DNA of 28,196 nucleotides from an uncultured Finegoldia sp. (lineage in GTDB: Bacteria; Bacillota; Clostridia; Tissierellales; Peptoniphilaceae). Below are positions 16,023 through 27,000 of this stretch, in pieces; position 1 is the stretch's first letter, and each line of letters begins with the position of its first letter. The position numbers were made by a program, and so were the translations under genes. The DNA lies in NCBI RefSeq assembly GCF_900766215.1, contig NZ_CAAFUQ010000091.1:1-28196 (forward strand), in the 5' to 3' direction. The notes beneath the pieces were generated by a model. The model saw only the letters and a list, made by a program, of their open reading frames with translations. It searched no databases and was not told where the DNA came from.

Positions 16023-17708
16023 TTATAATTCTTTTTCTATTTCGTCTAATATTTCCAATAATTGTGGAAGGATTTCTTCAAGAACTCCATCGTTCATTGG
16101 GTTTTTGATGTTACCAGCTTTCATTATTCCGAAGAATGATTGGCTTCCACCAACTTTACAGATTTCAAGGTAATCTTTGAAAGCTTCTTCACGGTTCTTT
16201 CTTGATTTCAATAAGAATTGGAATGCGCAAACTTGTGCCAATGTGTAATCAATGTAATAGAATGGATTGTTGAAGATGTGACCTTGTCTGTACCACCAAG
16301 TTCCTTTTTCTAAGAATTCATCATCATAATCTAAGTTTGGACGATACATCAATTCTATTTCGTGGTATTTTGCTTTTCTTTCTTCAGCTGTTGCATCTGG
16401 ATTTTCGTATACGAAGTGTTGGAAATGGTCGATAGTTACACCGTAAGGAATGAAACTGATAGCTCCATCTAAGTGAGAGAATTTGAATTTGTTAGTTTCT
16501 TCTTCGAAGAACAATTCCATCCATGGCCATGTCAAAAATTCCATACTCATTGAGTGGATTTCACAAGCTTCAAATGTTGGCCAGATGTATTCGAAAATTC
16601 TTCCGTCCATTGAAGTGTATGCTTGGAATGCGTGGCCAGCTTCGTGAGTCATTACTTCGACATCGTGAGTAGTTCCGTTGAAATTTGCGAAGATAAACGG
16701 AGATTCATAATCTTCAATTGTCGTACAATATCCTCCGCCTTCTTTACCTTTTTTACTTTCCAAATCGAATAATTCTCTTTCATACATAAAATCAAAGAAT
16801 TTTTTAGTTTCTGGTGACAATTCAGAGTACATTTTCTTAGCGTTATCTACCAAGAAGTCTTTTTCTCCGTGAGGTTTTGCGTTACCATCAGTGAACATTA
16901 CGTTGTTATCGTAAGCTTTCATATCTTCAATGCCAATTCTCTTAGATTGTTTCTTTCTCAATTCAAGATAAACTGGTGTTACGTATTTTTTGACAAATTC
17001 TCTGTATTTTGCAACATCATTCTTGTCGTAATCAGTTCTCATTAATGATTTGTATTGGTATTCAATGTAAGAATCAAATCCCAAAGCTTTAGCCATATCT
17101 GTTCTAACGTGAACCATTTCATCGTAAATATCGTCGATTTCTTTTTCATGTTCTGCGAAAAATTCTGAGATTTTTCTTGTGGCAGCTTTTCTTTCATCAC
17201 GATCTTTTGATTGTGTGTAAGGAGCCATTTGTGACAATGTCAATGTTTTATTGTCAAATTCGATTTGAGCAGATGCTATTAATTTGTTGTATTTAGTAGT
17301 TAATTGGTTTTCTTTTTGCTTAAAAGGAACAGCTTTTTCATTAAAAATCAATTGACAACTTATTAAGTCAAACAAATGTTGTCCGAAATGTTTAACCAAT
17401 TCGTCTTTGAATTTGGAGTTGTCGATAGCTTCGTACATTTTAGTGTCAAGCACTGAATAATGTGGCATGTATTCATCCAAGAAATCTTGTTCTTCTTTGT
17501 AGAATTCATCGTTTGTATCGATCGTGTGACGAATGTATGCAAGGTTTACATTAGTGCTTAGTGTTTTCTTGTATTTGTCCATTTCTTCCATGATTTTGAT
17601 TTGTTCTTTAGAAGTTGTGGAATCGTTAAATCTTTTGATAAAATCTTCGACCTTTTTCTTGTCTTCTTCGAAGTTAGGTCTAGTGTATTTGTATTCTGTA
17701 AATTTCAT
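16023..17708 (-). CDS. M3-family oligoendopeptidase (PepF-like zinc metallopeptidase)
   Basis: This 561-residue cytoplasmic enzyme belongs to the M3 thimet-oligopeptidase family, which degrades short peptides. The zinc site is complete: His355-Glu356-Ala-Gly-His359 (HEAGH) and Glu383 in EACEIHSMSMEF. Further family features are the FIFANFNGTTHDVEVMTHEAGH strand-helix and the late GHIFNNPFYYIDYTLAQVCA segment that lines the active site. The size matches the M3B oligoendopeptidase group. There is no signal peptide. The ATG at 17708 is preceded by AGAGGTG on the minus strand. It appears monocistronic, with its own promoter and terminator, and fits an amino-acid-fermenting lifestyle. Confidence 0.93.
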   Translation of the reverse strand: MKFTEYKYTRPNFEEDKKKVEDFIKRFNDSTTSKEQIKIMEEMDKYKKTLSTNVNLAYIRHTIDTNDEFYKEEQDFLDEYMPHYSVLDTKMYEAIDNSKFKDELVKHFGQHLFDLISCQLIFNEKAVPFKQKENQLTTKYNKLIASAQIEFDNKTLTLSQMAPYTQSKDRDERKAATRKISEFFAEHEKEIDDIYDEMVHVRTDMAKALGFDSYIEYQYKSLMRTDYDKNDVAKYREFVKKYVTPVYLELRKKQSKRIGIEDMKAYDNNVMFTDGNAKPHGEKDFLVDNAKKMYSELSPETKKFFDFMYERELFDLESKKGKEGGGYCTTIEDYESPFIFANFNGTTHDVEVMTHEAGHAFQAYTSMDGRIFEYIWPTFEACEIHSMSMEFLTWPWMELFFEEETNKFKFSHLDGAISFIPYGVTIDHFQHFVYENPDATAEERKAKYHEIELMYRPNLDYDDEFLEKGTWWYRQGHIFNNPFYYIDYTLAQVCAFQFLLKSRKNREEAFKDYLEICKVGGSQSFFGIMKAGNIKNPMNDGVLEEILPQLLEILDEIEKEL

Positions 17709-17726
17709 TTCTTCACCTCTAAAATC

Positions 17727-17754
17727 ATTTTATCATATTTTTATTGAATGTAAA
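17727..17754 (-). promoter_or_regulatory. Promoter of the M3 oligopeptidase gene
   Basis: On the minus strand, TTTACA (17754-17749) and TAAAAT (17732-17727) are separated by 16 bp and lie about 19 bp before the start codon. This implies a very short leader that still holds the Shine-Dalgarno. Confidence 0.5.
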
Positions 17755-17917
17755 TGTTTTTATGGTTGATAAATATTTCTAAGAAAAAAACAATAAAATA
17801 ATATAGAGAAAAGTGTTAGATAATTTAAAAAAGTGGGTATATAAAAAATGTAAGAGATTTGAACTGATGATTCCACCAGCTTAAAATTTTCTTATAAATA
17901 AAAGGAGATGTTATTTA

Positions 17918-19711
17918 ATGAATAATAGTTATGATGAAAGAGTAAAGTTTGTTAATGGAAATTATCACTCTTTAGTTCACGCAAGAAAGCCAAAAGATAT
18001 AGATGATAAAAAAGCCTACATTATAGGTACTGGTATTGCTGCATTGGCTGCGGGTGGATTTTTAGTAAAAGATGCTCACATGAAAGGCGAAAATATTACT
18101 TTTATTGAACAATTAGAATTGCCTGGTGGGAGTTTGGATGGAGAATTTAAGGCTGAACACAGAGGATATGTTGCCAGAGGTGGTAGAGAAATGGGTCACC
18201 ATTTTGAAATTTTGTGGGACTTGTACAGTGCGGTTCCATCATCTGAAAATCCAGAGGAATCAATACTAGATCATTTCTTCTACACTAACTTAGACGATCC
18301 AAATTTCAGTAAATGTCGTATAACTCATGAAAATGGTAAAAGATATGATGAAGAAAAATTCAACTTATCAGACAAAGCTTTGAAGGAAATTGCAGAGCTT
18401 ACAATTACAAAAGATGAAAACTTACAAAACAAACAAATTGATGAAGTTTTCTCAAAAGAAACTTTAAATAGTGATTTCTGGATTTTGTGGAGATCAATGT
18501 TTGCGTTCCAAAACTGGAATAGTGCTTTGGAAATGAAATTGTATTTGAACAGATTTATCCACCATGTTGGAGGACTTCCTACACTTTCAGCTCTTCAATT
18601 TACTCAATACGACCAATACGAATCTATCGTTAAACCGATAGTTAAATGGTTAGAAGAAAAAGGTGTTAAATTTGAATACGGAATCACTGTAAAAGATGTT
18701 GATTTTGATATAACTGCTGATAAGAAAGTTGCTACAAAATTGGTAATGGAATCAAGTAAAGCTGAAGACAAATCAATTGATTTAACTGAAAATGATTTGG
18801 TATTTATAACTAATGGATCAATGACTGAATCATCAAGCTACGGTGACGATGAGACTGCAGCAACTTTGAGTGCTGATCTTGGCGGAAGCTGGGATTTATG
18901 GAGGAATATAGCATTAAAATCAGATGAATTCGGTAAACCTGACAAATTCTGTAAAAATGTTGAAAGAACTAACTGGGAATCTTGTACAGTAACTGTTCAT
19001 GGTGGTAAAGTTATCGACTATATCGAAAATATTACTAAGAGAAATCCTTACACAGGAAAAGTAGTTACAGGTGGTATCGTAACTGTTAAGGATTCAAATT
19101 GGTTGATGAGTTGGACAATTAACAGACAACCACAATATGTTGGTCAACCAAAAGAAGATATTTGCGTTTGGGTTTACGGATTATTTACTGACAAAGACGG
19201 AAATTATATCAAAAAACCTATGAGAGATTGTACAGGAAAAGAAATCACAAAAGAATGGTTGTATCATATAGGTGTTCCTGAAGCAGAAATCGATCAATTA
19301 TCGCAAGATTGTTCAGCAATTCCTGTAATGATGCCATATATTACAAGTCATTTTGAACCTCGTGAATTTGGCGACAGACCTTACGTTGTTCCTAAAGGAG
19401 CTGTGAACTTTGCATTCCTTGGACAATTTGCAGAAACACTGGACAAACCTGGCAGAGATACTGTATTTACTACAGAATATTCTGGAAGAACAGCAATGGA
19501 AGCTGTATATGCATTGTGTCATGTTGAAAAGGGAATTCCAGAAGTTTACGCTTCAAGATACGATTTGAGATATTTATTAAATGCAGTTAGTGCACTTAAT
19601 GATTACGAAAAACCTGACCTACCAATTCCAAAATTGTTAACTCATAGTATTGGAAAGAAAATAGAAGACACTGATATCGAATTAATGTTAAAAGAAAATA
19701 ATTTGATTTAG
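17918..19711 (+). CDS. ohyA: Oleate hydratase (FAD-dependent; myosin-cross-reactive antigen family)
   Basis: Oleate hydratases add water to the cis-9 double bond of oleic and related fatty acids, giving 10-hydroxy products, and protect Gram-positive skin and mucosal bacteria from host antimicrobial fatty acids. The 597 residues match the family throughout: nucleotide-binding GTGIAALAAGGFL (37-49), the acidic dinucleotide end FIEQLELPGGSLDG, the flavin-site loop ARGGREMGHHFE (86-97, containing the conserved glutamate Glu91), the WRSMFAFQNWNSALEMKLY segment and the late GQFAETLDKPGRDTVFTTEY cofactor segment. AAAGGAG precedes the ATG. It appears monocistronic and ends in a hairpin terminator. 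No truncation or missing motif is seen. Confidence 0.95.
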   Translation: MNNSYDERVKFVNGNYHSLVHARKPKDIDDKKAYIIGTGIAALAAGGFLVKDAHMKGENITFIEQLELPGGSLDGEFKAEHRGYVARGGREMGHHFEILWDLYSAVPSSENPEESILDHFFYTNLDDPNFSKCRITHENGKRYDEEKFNLSDKALKEIAELTITKDENLQNKQIDEVFSKETLNSDFWILWRSMFAFQNWNSALEMKLYLNRFIHHVGGLPTLSALQFTQYDQYESIVKPIVKWLEEKGVKFEYGITVKDVDFDITADKKVATKLVMESSKAEDKSIDLTENDLVFITNGSMTESSSYGDDETAATLSADLGGSWDLWRNIALKSDEFGKPDKFCKNVERTNWESCTVTVHGGKVIDYIENITKRNPYTGKVVTGGIVTVKDSNWLMSWTINRQPQYVGQPKEDICVWVYGLFTDKDGNYIKKPMRDCTGKEITKEWLYHIGVPEAEIDQLSQDCSAIPVMMPYITSHFEPREFGDRPYVVPKGAVNFAFLGQFAETLDKPGRDTVFTTEYSGRTAMEAVYALCHVEKGIPEVYASRYDLRYLLNAVSALNDYEKPDLPIPKLLTHSIGKKIEDTDIELMLKENNLI

Positions 19712-19719
19712 ATTTGTTA

Positions 19720-19756
19720 ATATCCCTGGAATTTATTTTCTGGGGATATTTTTTTG
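19720..19756 (+). terminator. Terminator of the oleate hydratase gene
   Basis: ATATCCC (19720-19726) pairs with GGGATAT (19743-19749), followed by a run of T, starting 9 bp after the stop codon. Confidence 0.8.
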
Positions 19757-19795
19757 TTTTAATTTGTAATAAAATATACAAAAGGGGATGAAAAA

Positions 19796-20620
19796 ATGAA
19801 CTCTGATTACAAAGACAGAATCAAAGGAGCGTTGTATGCATTTGCGATAGGTGATAGCATGGGAGCTACGACGGAATTTATGACAGAAGAGGAAATCTCT
19901 GAAAAACACGGTAAGGTTACAGATATTGTCGGAGGTGGTTGGCTTGATTTGAATCCAGGAGAATGCACTGATGATACTGATATGAGTATTTGTGTTATGA
20001 ATTCTTTGATGGAAAATGATAGTGATAATTTTGAAAAAAATACTATGAAACTATTTGTCGATTGGTACAATACTCATCCCAGAGGTATTGGCAATCAATG
20101 TAGATCTGCTATCGAACACTACATTCAATACGAAATTTTTATTGAAGAAGATGAAACAGCACTTGGAAACGGAAGCTTGATGAGAGCGCTTCCATGTGCA
20201 TTATTAGATAACGAAAACTCAGAAGAACTGAACATAAAACAAGGAAGACTCACTCACAATAACGAAATGTGTGATGAAATTTTACGAGAATACACACAAA
20301 TCATACGCGATAACATCAATGGAAAAACTCATGAACTTGAAGATAAACAACTTCTCAAACCATCGGGATATATCGTGAACACTTTTAATAATGCGATTCA
20401 TTGGGCAAAAGAAAATTCCGTTGAAGATTGTATTATAAATGCTGTAAATCACGGGGGAGATTCTGACACGATAGCGGCAATTGCAGGAAGTATCAGTGGA
20501 TCAATTCATGGATATTCTACAATTCCCGAAAGATGGATAGCTATTTTAGATGAAAGGACAAGAAACGTATTAGATGAATTTATAAAGTATTTGTGCGACG
20601 GAAATGTGAATGATGATTGA
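19796..20620 (+). CDS. ADP-ribosylglycohydrolase family protein (DraG-like)
   Basis: These hydrolases remove ADP-ribose from modified proteins or nucleic acids, or act on free ADP-ribose derivatives, using two magnesium ions. The 274-residue protein has the complete metal-binding set: TDDTDMS (58-64), GNGSLMR (124-130) and HGGDSDT (219-225, with Asp222 and Asp224), plus the IKGALYAFAIGDSMGATTEF opening typical of the family. It is cytoplasmic. AGGGGATG lies just before the ATG. No ADP-ribosyltransferase or macrodomain gene is adjacent, so the substrate is unknown. It lies between the oleate hydratase terminator and a hairpin within the IS256-type end. Confidence 0.9.
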   Translation: MNSDYKDRIKGALYAFAIGDSMGATTEFMTEEEISEKHGKVTDIVGGGWLDLNPGECTDDTDMSICVMNSLMENDSDNFEKNTMKLFVDWYNTHPRGIGNQCRSAIEHYIQYEIFIEEDETALGNGSLMRALPCALLDNENSEELNIKQGRLTHNNEMCDEILREYTQIIRDNINGKTHELEDKQLLKPSGYIVNTFNNAIHWAKENSVEDCIINAVNHGGDSDTIAAIAGSISGSIHGYSTIPERWIAILDERTRNVLDEFIKYLCDGNVNDD

Positions 20621-20653
20621 AATAAAATATAAATTAGTTGAATGTATTTATTT

Positions 20654-20718
20654 GAGACTGTGAAATAGTTTTTGTATGAGAAATCCTCCTGATAAGACAA
20701 TAATCAGGAGGATTTTAA
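20654..20718 (+). mobile_element. Solo IS256-family left end (copy A)
   Basis: The segment begins GAGACTGTGAAATAGTTT and continues into a hairpin and GGATTTTAA. It is nearly identical to 27731-27793, which leads into an IS256-family transposase remnant. Here the transposase is missing and unrelated AT-rich DNA follows, so this is a truncated end. Confidence 0.7.
20682..20718 (+). terminator. Hairpin in IS256-type end A; probable terminator after the ADP-ribosylglycohydrolase gene
   Basis: AATCCTCCTGAT (20682-20693) and ATCAGGAGGATT (20703-20714) form a perfect 12-bp stem with a nine-base loop, followed by TTTTAA. In the intact element this hairpin would contain the transposase Shine-Dalgarno (AGGAGG); here it can serve as a terminator between two genes. 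Confidence 0.65.
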
Positions 20719-21044
20719 TATGTAAAAAAATACATAAAAAGTTATACTTAAAGCATAACTATAAATACATTATTTATTTTAAATGCATATTTAGAAAAAT
20801 GATAAAGGTTTTTATATTATAATTATTAATGAAATCTCTGTTTTTAAAATTATTAATATACTTTTATTATGCATTTTATGTATATAAAGTTAAAAAAATA
20901 ATTATATTAGAGCTCTTATAAATGTTGACTAAATAAAAAAAAAGTAGTAAAATTTAGAACGTAATTTTTGAAAATGGGATTCAATATCGATATTTGCAAT
21001 TTATACCATGAATAAAATTAATATTTTTTAATCTAGGAGGATTT
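20719..21044. other. AT-rich intergenic region upstream of the subtilase
   Basis: This stretch of about 325 bp holds no open reading frame I can support. It contains a short inverted repeat (AGTTAT at 20740-20745 and ATAACT at 20755-20760), long A/T runs, the subtilase promoter at 20925-20953 and the Shine-Dalgarno CTAGGAGGA just before the ATG at 21045. The leader from the predicted start site is about 85 bases. Confidence 0.6.
20925..20953 (+). promoter_or_regulatory. Promoter of the cell-wall subtilase gene
   Basis: TTGACT (20925-20930) and TAAAAT (20948-20953) are 17 bp apart and resemble a housekeeping sigma-factor promoter. It lies about 90 bp before the start codon, in very AT-rich DNA. 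Confidence 0.65.
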
Positions 21045-24000
21045 ATGAAAAAAAAGGATATTATAAAGGCAACTCTTGTTGCAGCTTTATCAGTTTCATC
21101 AGTTTCATTTATGTGCAGTGATACAGTTTTTGCAAAAACTGAAGATACTCAAAATATTATTGATAAGAAAAAATCTATAGAATATAAGCAGGATGAAAAT
21201 ACGCTTACGAATGAGACGTTAAAAGTCAATAAAGAAAATTCGAACAATACAAACGATGAAAAGTTATCAGTAATTACCAAAGAAGATATTAAAGAGGATT
21301 CTGTAATTGATAATAAAAATACTTCCGATAACAAATATTCAAACAAAGAAGTATCAAAAGGAAATGAATTGCATAAAGCAGATGAAATTCTAAACATTTC
21401 TAAAAAAGAAGAGGATAGAGTTGTATACATAGCTGAATTTAGGAATAAGGAGGATGGTCAGAAAGCAATTAAAGAACTATCTAATTTTAAAAATACTAAA
21501 GTTTTGTATACTTATAATACGATTTTCAATGGTTGTGCTATAGAAACAAATCGAGATAATTTGGACAAAATTAAACTTATTGAAGGCATTTCATCAGTCG
21601 AAAAATCACAAAAAATTCAACCGATGATGAACAATGCTCGAAAGGAAATAGGAGTTGATGAATCCATAGATTACCTAAAAGCAATCAATGCTCAATTTGG
21701 CAAAAACTTTGATGGTAGAGGAATGGTAATTGCAAATATTGATACTGGAACTGATTACAGACACAAAGCCATGAGAATTGACGAAGATGCGAAATCATCG
21801 ATGAAATATAAGAAAGATGATTTACAAGGAACTGACAAGTACTTTTGGTTGAGTGATAAAATACCTCACGCTTTTAACTATTATAATGGTGGTAAAATCA
21901 CTGTCGAAAAATATGATGATGGTTCAGATTATCATGATCCACACGGTATGCATATAGCAGGAATTCTTGCTGGAAATGATACTGATGAGGACATAGCTAA
22001 TTATAATGGTATTGACGGGATTGCTCCAAACGCTCAAATATTTTCTTATAAGATGTATTCTGATTCAGGTGATGGATTTGCCGGTGATGAAACGATGTTT
22101 CATGCTATTGAAGATGCAATCAAGCATAAGGTCGATGTAGTATCTGTATCATCAGGTTTTACAGGAACAGGACTAGTAGGAGAAAAATATTGGCAGGCTG
22201 TTAGAGCTTTGAGAAAAGCCGGCATTCCTATGGTTGTAGCAACTGGAAACTACGCAACAGCTGCATCAAGCTCATCATGGGACTTGGCAGCAAATAACCA
22301 ACTAAAGATGATTGATACAGGCAATGTAACTAGAACTGCTGCACATGAAGATGCTATCGCGGTCGCATCAGCTAAAAATCAAATAGTAGAGTTTGACAAG
22401 GTCAATATTGGTGGAGAAAGCTTTAAGTATAGAAATATCGGTACCTTCTTCGATAAGGATAAGATTATTAGAAATGAAGACGGAAGCAAGCTATCTGACA
22501 AAGTAAAATTTGTTTATATAGGCAAGGGTCAAGATGAAGATCTAGTTGGTCTTAATCTTAAAGGCAAAATTGCCGTTATGGATAGAATCTATACCAAAGA
22601 TTTAAAATATGCCTTTAAAAAAGCTGCCGATAAGGGTGCTCGTGCAATCATGGTTGTAAATACAGTTAACTACTACAACAGAGATAACTGGACAGAGCTT
22701 CCAGCCATGGGTTACGAAGAAGATGAAGGAACAACTTGTCAAGTATTTTCAGTATCAGGTGATGATGGTCTAAAGATTTGGAATATGATTAATCCAACAA
22801 ATAAAACAGAGGTTAAAAGAAATAAAAAGGAAGACTTCAAAGATAAGCTTGACCAATACTATCCAATTGACATGGAAAGCTTCAACAAAAACCGTCCAAA
22901 GCTTGGTGATGAGAAAGAGCTAGCCTTTAACTTTGCTCCTGATACAGATAAGGAACTTTACAAGGAAGAAGTAATAGTTCCAGCAGCTTCTACATCTTGG
23001 GGTCCAAGGGTTGACCTCCTCCTAAAGCCAGATGTATCAGCACCAGGAAAGAACATCAAATCAACTCTAAATGTAATTGACGGCAAGTCAACTTATGGTT
23101 ATATGTCAGGAACAAGTATGGCAACACCAGTAGTTGCAGCATCAACAGTATTGATTAGACCAAAACTAAAAGAGATGCTCGCAAAACCTGTCTTAAAAAA
23201 CCTAACAGGTGACGATAAAATCGACTTAACTACTCTTACAAAGATTGCCTTACAAAACACAGCAAGACCTATGATGGATCCAACAGGTTGGAAGGAGAAA
23301 TCACTATATTATGCTTCACCAAGACAACAAGGCGCAGGTCTTATTAACGTAGCTAATGCACTAAGAAATGACGTTATAGCTAGCTTTAAGAATTTAGACT
23401 CTGAAGGTTTGGTAAATTCATATGGATCTATTTCACTTAAAGAAATTAAGGGAGATAAAAAATATTTCACAATTAAATTAATTAATACATCAGATAGACC
23501 TCTAACATTTAAAGCTTCATCATCTGCAATCACAACAGATTCCTTAACCAATAGACTAAAACTTGATGAAACTTACAAGGATGAAAAATCTCAAGATGGA
23601 AAACAAATTGTTCCAGAAATCCATCCTGAAGTAATTAATGGAGCAAAGATAACATTCGAATACGATACATTTACCATAAAACCAAATTCAAGTTTTGACT
23701 TAAATGCTGTAATAGATGTCGGAGATGCTAAAGATAAAAATAAATTTGTAGAATCCTTCATTAGATTTGAATCTAAAGAAGAAGTTGAGGCAATGTGCGG
23801 TAAGGGAAACAAGACAGTTTTTCAACCATCTCTATCAATGCCACTTATGGGCTTTGCTGGAAATTGGAACAAGGAGCCAATCCTTGACAAGTGGGCTTGG
23901 GAAGAAGGTTCAAAATCAAAGACAATGGAAGGTTATGATGACGATGGTAAACCAAAAATACCTGGAACCTTGAATAAGGGTATAGGTGGAGAACACGACA

Positions 24001-27000
24001 TCGATAAATTCAATCCAGCTGCCGTTATCCAAAACAGAAAAGATGGAAATACAAAATCACTTGATCAAGACCCTGACTTATTTGCATTAAATAACAACCA
24101 AGGATTAACTGATGCATCTAATAGCGGCTCAAAAGTAGCAAGAGTTTACCCACTCGATTCTAAAGGACAAACTCAAGAAGTACAAATAGAAAGAGGGCTA
24201 ACCCCTTCACCACTTGTTCTAAGAAGTGCAAAAGAAGGACAAATATCAATCGTAAATACCGATAAAGAAGGAGAAGGTCAAAAAGATCTTAAAGTAATAA
24301 CTAAAGAGCATTTTATTAGAGGTATCTTAAACTCTAAGAGAAATGACGCTAAGGGTATAAAATCTTCTAAGCTAAAAGTTATGGGAGATTTAAAATGGGA
24401 TGGATTAATCTACAACCCAAGAGGAAGAGAAGAAGGCGCTAATGATGATAATAATAACCAAGACTTGGAAACAAAACTTAGGGGTCAATTTGAACCAATA
24501 GCTGAGGGTCAATACTTCTACAAGTTCAAATATAGATTAACCAAGGATTATCCATGGCAAGTTTCTTATATACCAGTAAAAATTGACAATACAGCTCCAA
24601 CAATTGTTGATGTTGATTTCTCTAATCCAGACAAAATCAAATTAATAGCAAAAGATACCTACCACAAGGTAAAAGATGAGTACAAAAACGAAACCTTGTT
24701 TGTAAGAGATCAAAAGAACCATCCAGATAAATTTGAAGAAGTAGCCAACGAAGTATGGTATGCAGGTGCAGCTATAGTTGACGAGAATGGTGATGTTGAA
24801 AGAAACCTTGATGTTAAATATGCAGGAGAAGGCGAAGGAAGACACAGAAAGCTTGATGAAAAAGGAAATACTATCTACGAAATTAAAGGAGCTGGAGATT
24901 TAAGAGGAAAAATCATAGAAGTAATCGCCCTAGATGGTGCAAGCAACTTCACCAAAATCCATAGGATTAAATTTGATAATAAAGCTGACGCAAAAGGAAT
25001 GATTTCTTATTACCTAGTAGATCCTGAGACAGATGCTTCTTCTTACAAAAAACTAGGTGAAATTTCTGAAGAAAAACTCAAAAATGCTCAAAGTCCAAAA
25101 GCTTCAAATAAGGCAGAAGAAAAGAAAGATACTGTTGAGGAAAATCCTATAGAAGGACCTTCAAATCTAGAGTTAAACAAAGAAATCTCTACTGTTAGAG
25201 GCTTTGAAGATAAAGACCTAAAGAAACTAGTTAAAAAGAAATATAAGCAAGAATACGACTATGTAAATGGTGGAAAAAGAACAGTAGAACTTGATTATCA
25301 ATATGATGAAAATGGAAATATAAAAGCCTATGAAGATGGAAGTGCTCTAGAATATGAAACTGAGAAACTTGATGATGTTAAATCAAAGCTTGGTGGAGTA
25401 TTAAGCCCATCAAAGGATGGACATTTTGAAATTCTTGGAAAAGTAAGTAATGTATCAAAAGATGCTAAGGCTTACTATGGTAATGACTTTAAATTAATAG
25501 AAATTAAGGCAAGTAAATACGACCCACAAACAAAAACTCTAACCTTTGACTTATTTGCAAACACAAATGATGTAGTCGATGGTCTATCCTTTACTGGAGA
25601 TATGAATATCCTTGTAAAAGATAAGGACCAAACAAAAGCTAAAACTATAATAAGGATGCCAGAAAAGAAGGATGAAGCAGAGGAAGCTTCGCCATATGCT
25701 TCAAGCTACGGAAATATTATCGAACTGGGTGAAGGTGAGCTTACAAAACAAAAACCACAAGATCCAAGCAAGATGGATACAAACAAGATGTTCTTCGATC
25801 AAGAAAAGGGTCAATATGTATTAAATGATAATATGATTGTAAGAAAGGGATATGCCCTAAGAGTTACTACATTTAACCCAGGAAAAACTGACATGCTCGA
25901 TGGCAATGGAGTTTATAGCAAGGCAGATATAGAAAAAATCCAAAAGACTGCCCCTAACATCAAGGTCCTATCACAAAAAACAATCTACTGTGATAGTAGA
26001 AATGTTCAAGATGGAAGAAGCACTCAATCGGTTCTTATGTCAGCATTGGATGGTTTTAATATAGTTAGATACCAAGTATTCAAATTCAAAACTAATGATA
26101 AGGGAGAGGCTATAGATAAGGATGGAAAGCTTGTAGATGATCCTTCTAAACTAGTTCTTCTTGGCAAAGATGGCAAGGAATATATCGGAGATGATAAATC
26201 AAACGTTGAAGCCATTAAAGAAGACGGTGCAATGCTATTTATCGATACAAAGCCTGTGAATCTATCAATGGATAAAAATTACTTTAATCCTTCTAAATCT
26301 AATAAGATTTACGTAAGAAATCCAGAATTTTATCTAAAAGGAAAAATTGCTGATAAAGGTGGATTTAACTGGGAAATGAGAGTTAATGAGTCAGTTGTAG
26401 ATAATTATTTAATATATGGTGATTTACACATTGACAATACAAGAGACTTTAATATAAAACTTGATGTAAAAGATGGGGATATCATGGATTGGGGAATGAA
26501 AGATTATAAGGCAAATGGATTCCCAGATGAAGTTAAAGATATGGACGGAAATGTATTCTTAAAAACAGGTTATTCTTCAATGAACGCAAAGGCGGTAGGA
26601 GTTCACTATCAATTCTTATATGATAATGTAAAACCTACAGTTGAGATGAGCAAAGATGGTAAAATATCTATTGAATATGCAAAAAATAAATTTATTAAAT
26701 TTAACATATTTGATAAAAGAGATAATAACAAAGATGGAGAAATACAAGAACAACACATCTATGTAAATGGAAAAGAATACAAATCACTAGATGATATTAA
26801 AGATATCAAAGATAATGAATTAAAAATCAAATTTGTAGTAAAAGACTTTGCAAGAAATACTACAGTAAAAGAATTTAACTTAGACAAAAATACTGGAACG
26901 GTAGAGCTTATCAAGCCAGAAAAAGTCAAGCTTACTATAGATAATAAGGAAAATGAACTAGTAAAAGGTGAAGATTTCATTCTTCCAGCTTATAATGGAG

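Noticed and set aside
26721..26756. EF-hand-like loop DNNKDGEI in the subtilase (residues 1893-1900)
   Set aside because: The first part fits a calcium loop, but the twelfth position is His1904 rather than an acidic residue, and there is no partner helix evidence.
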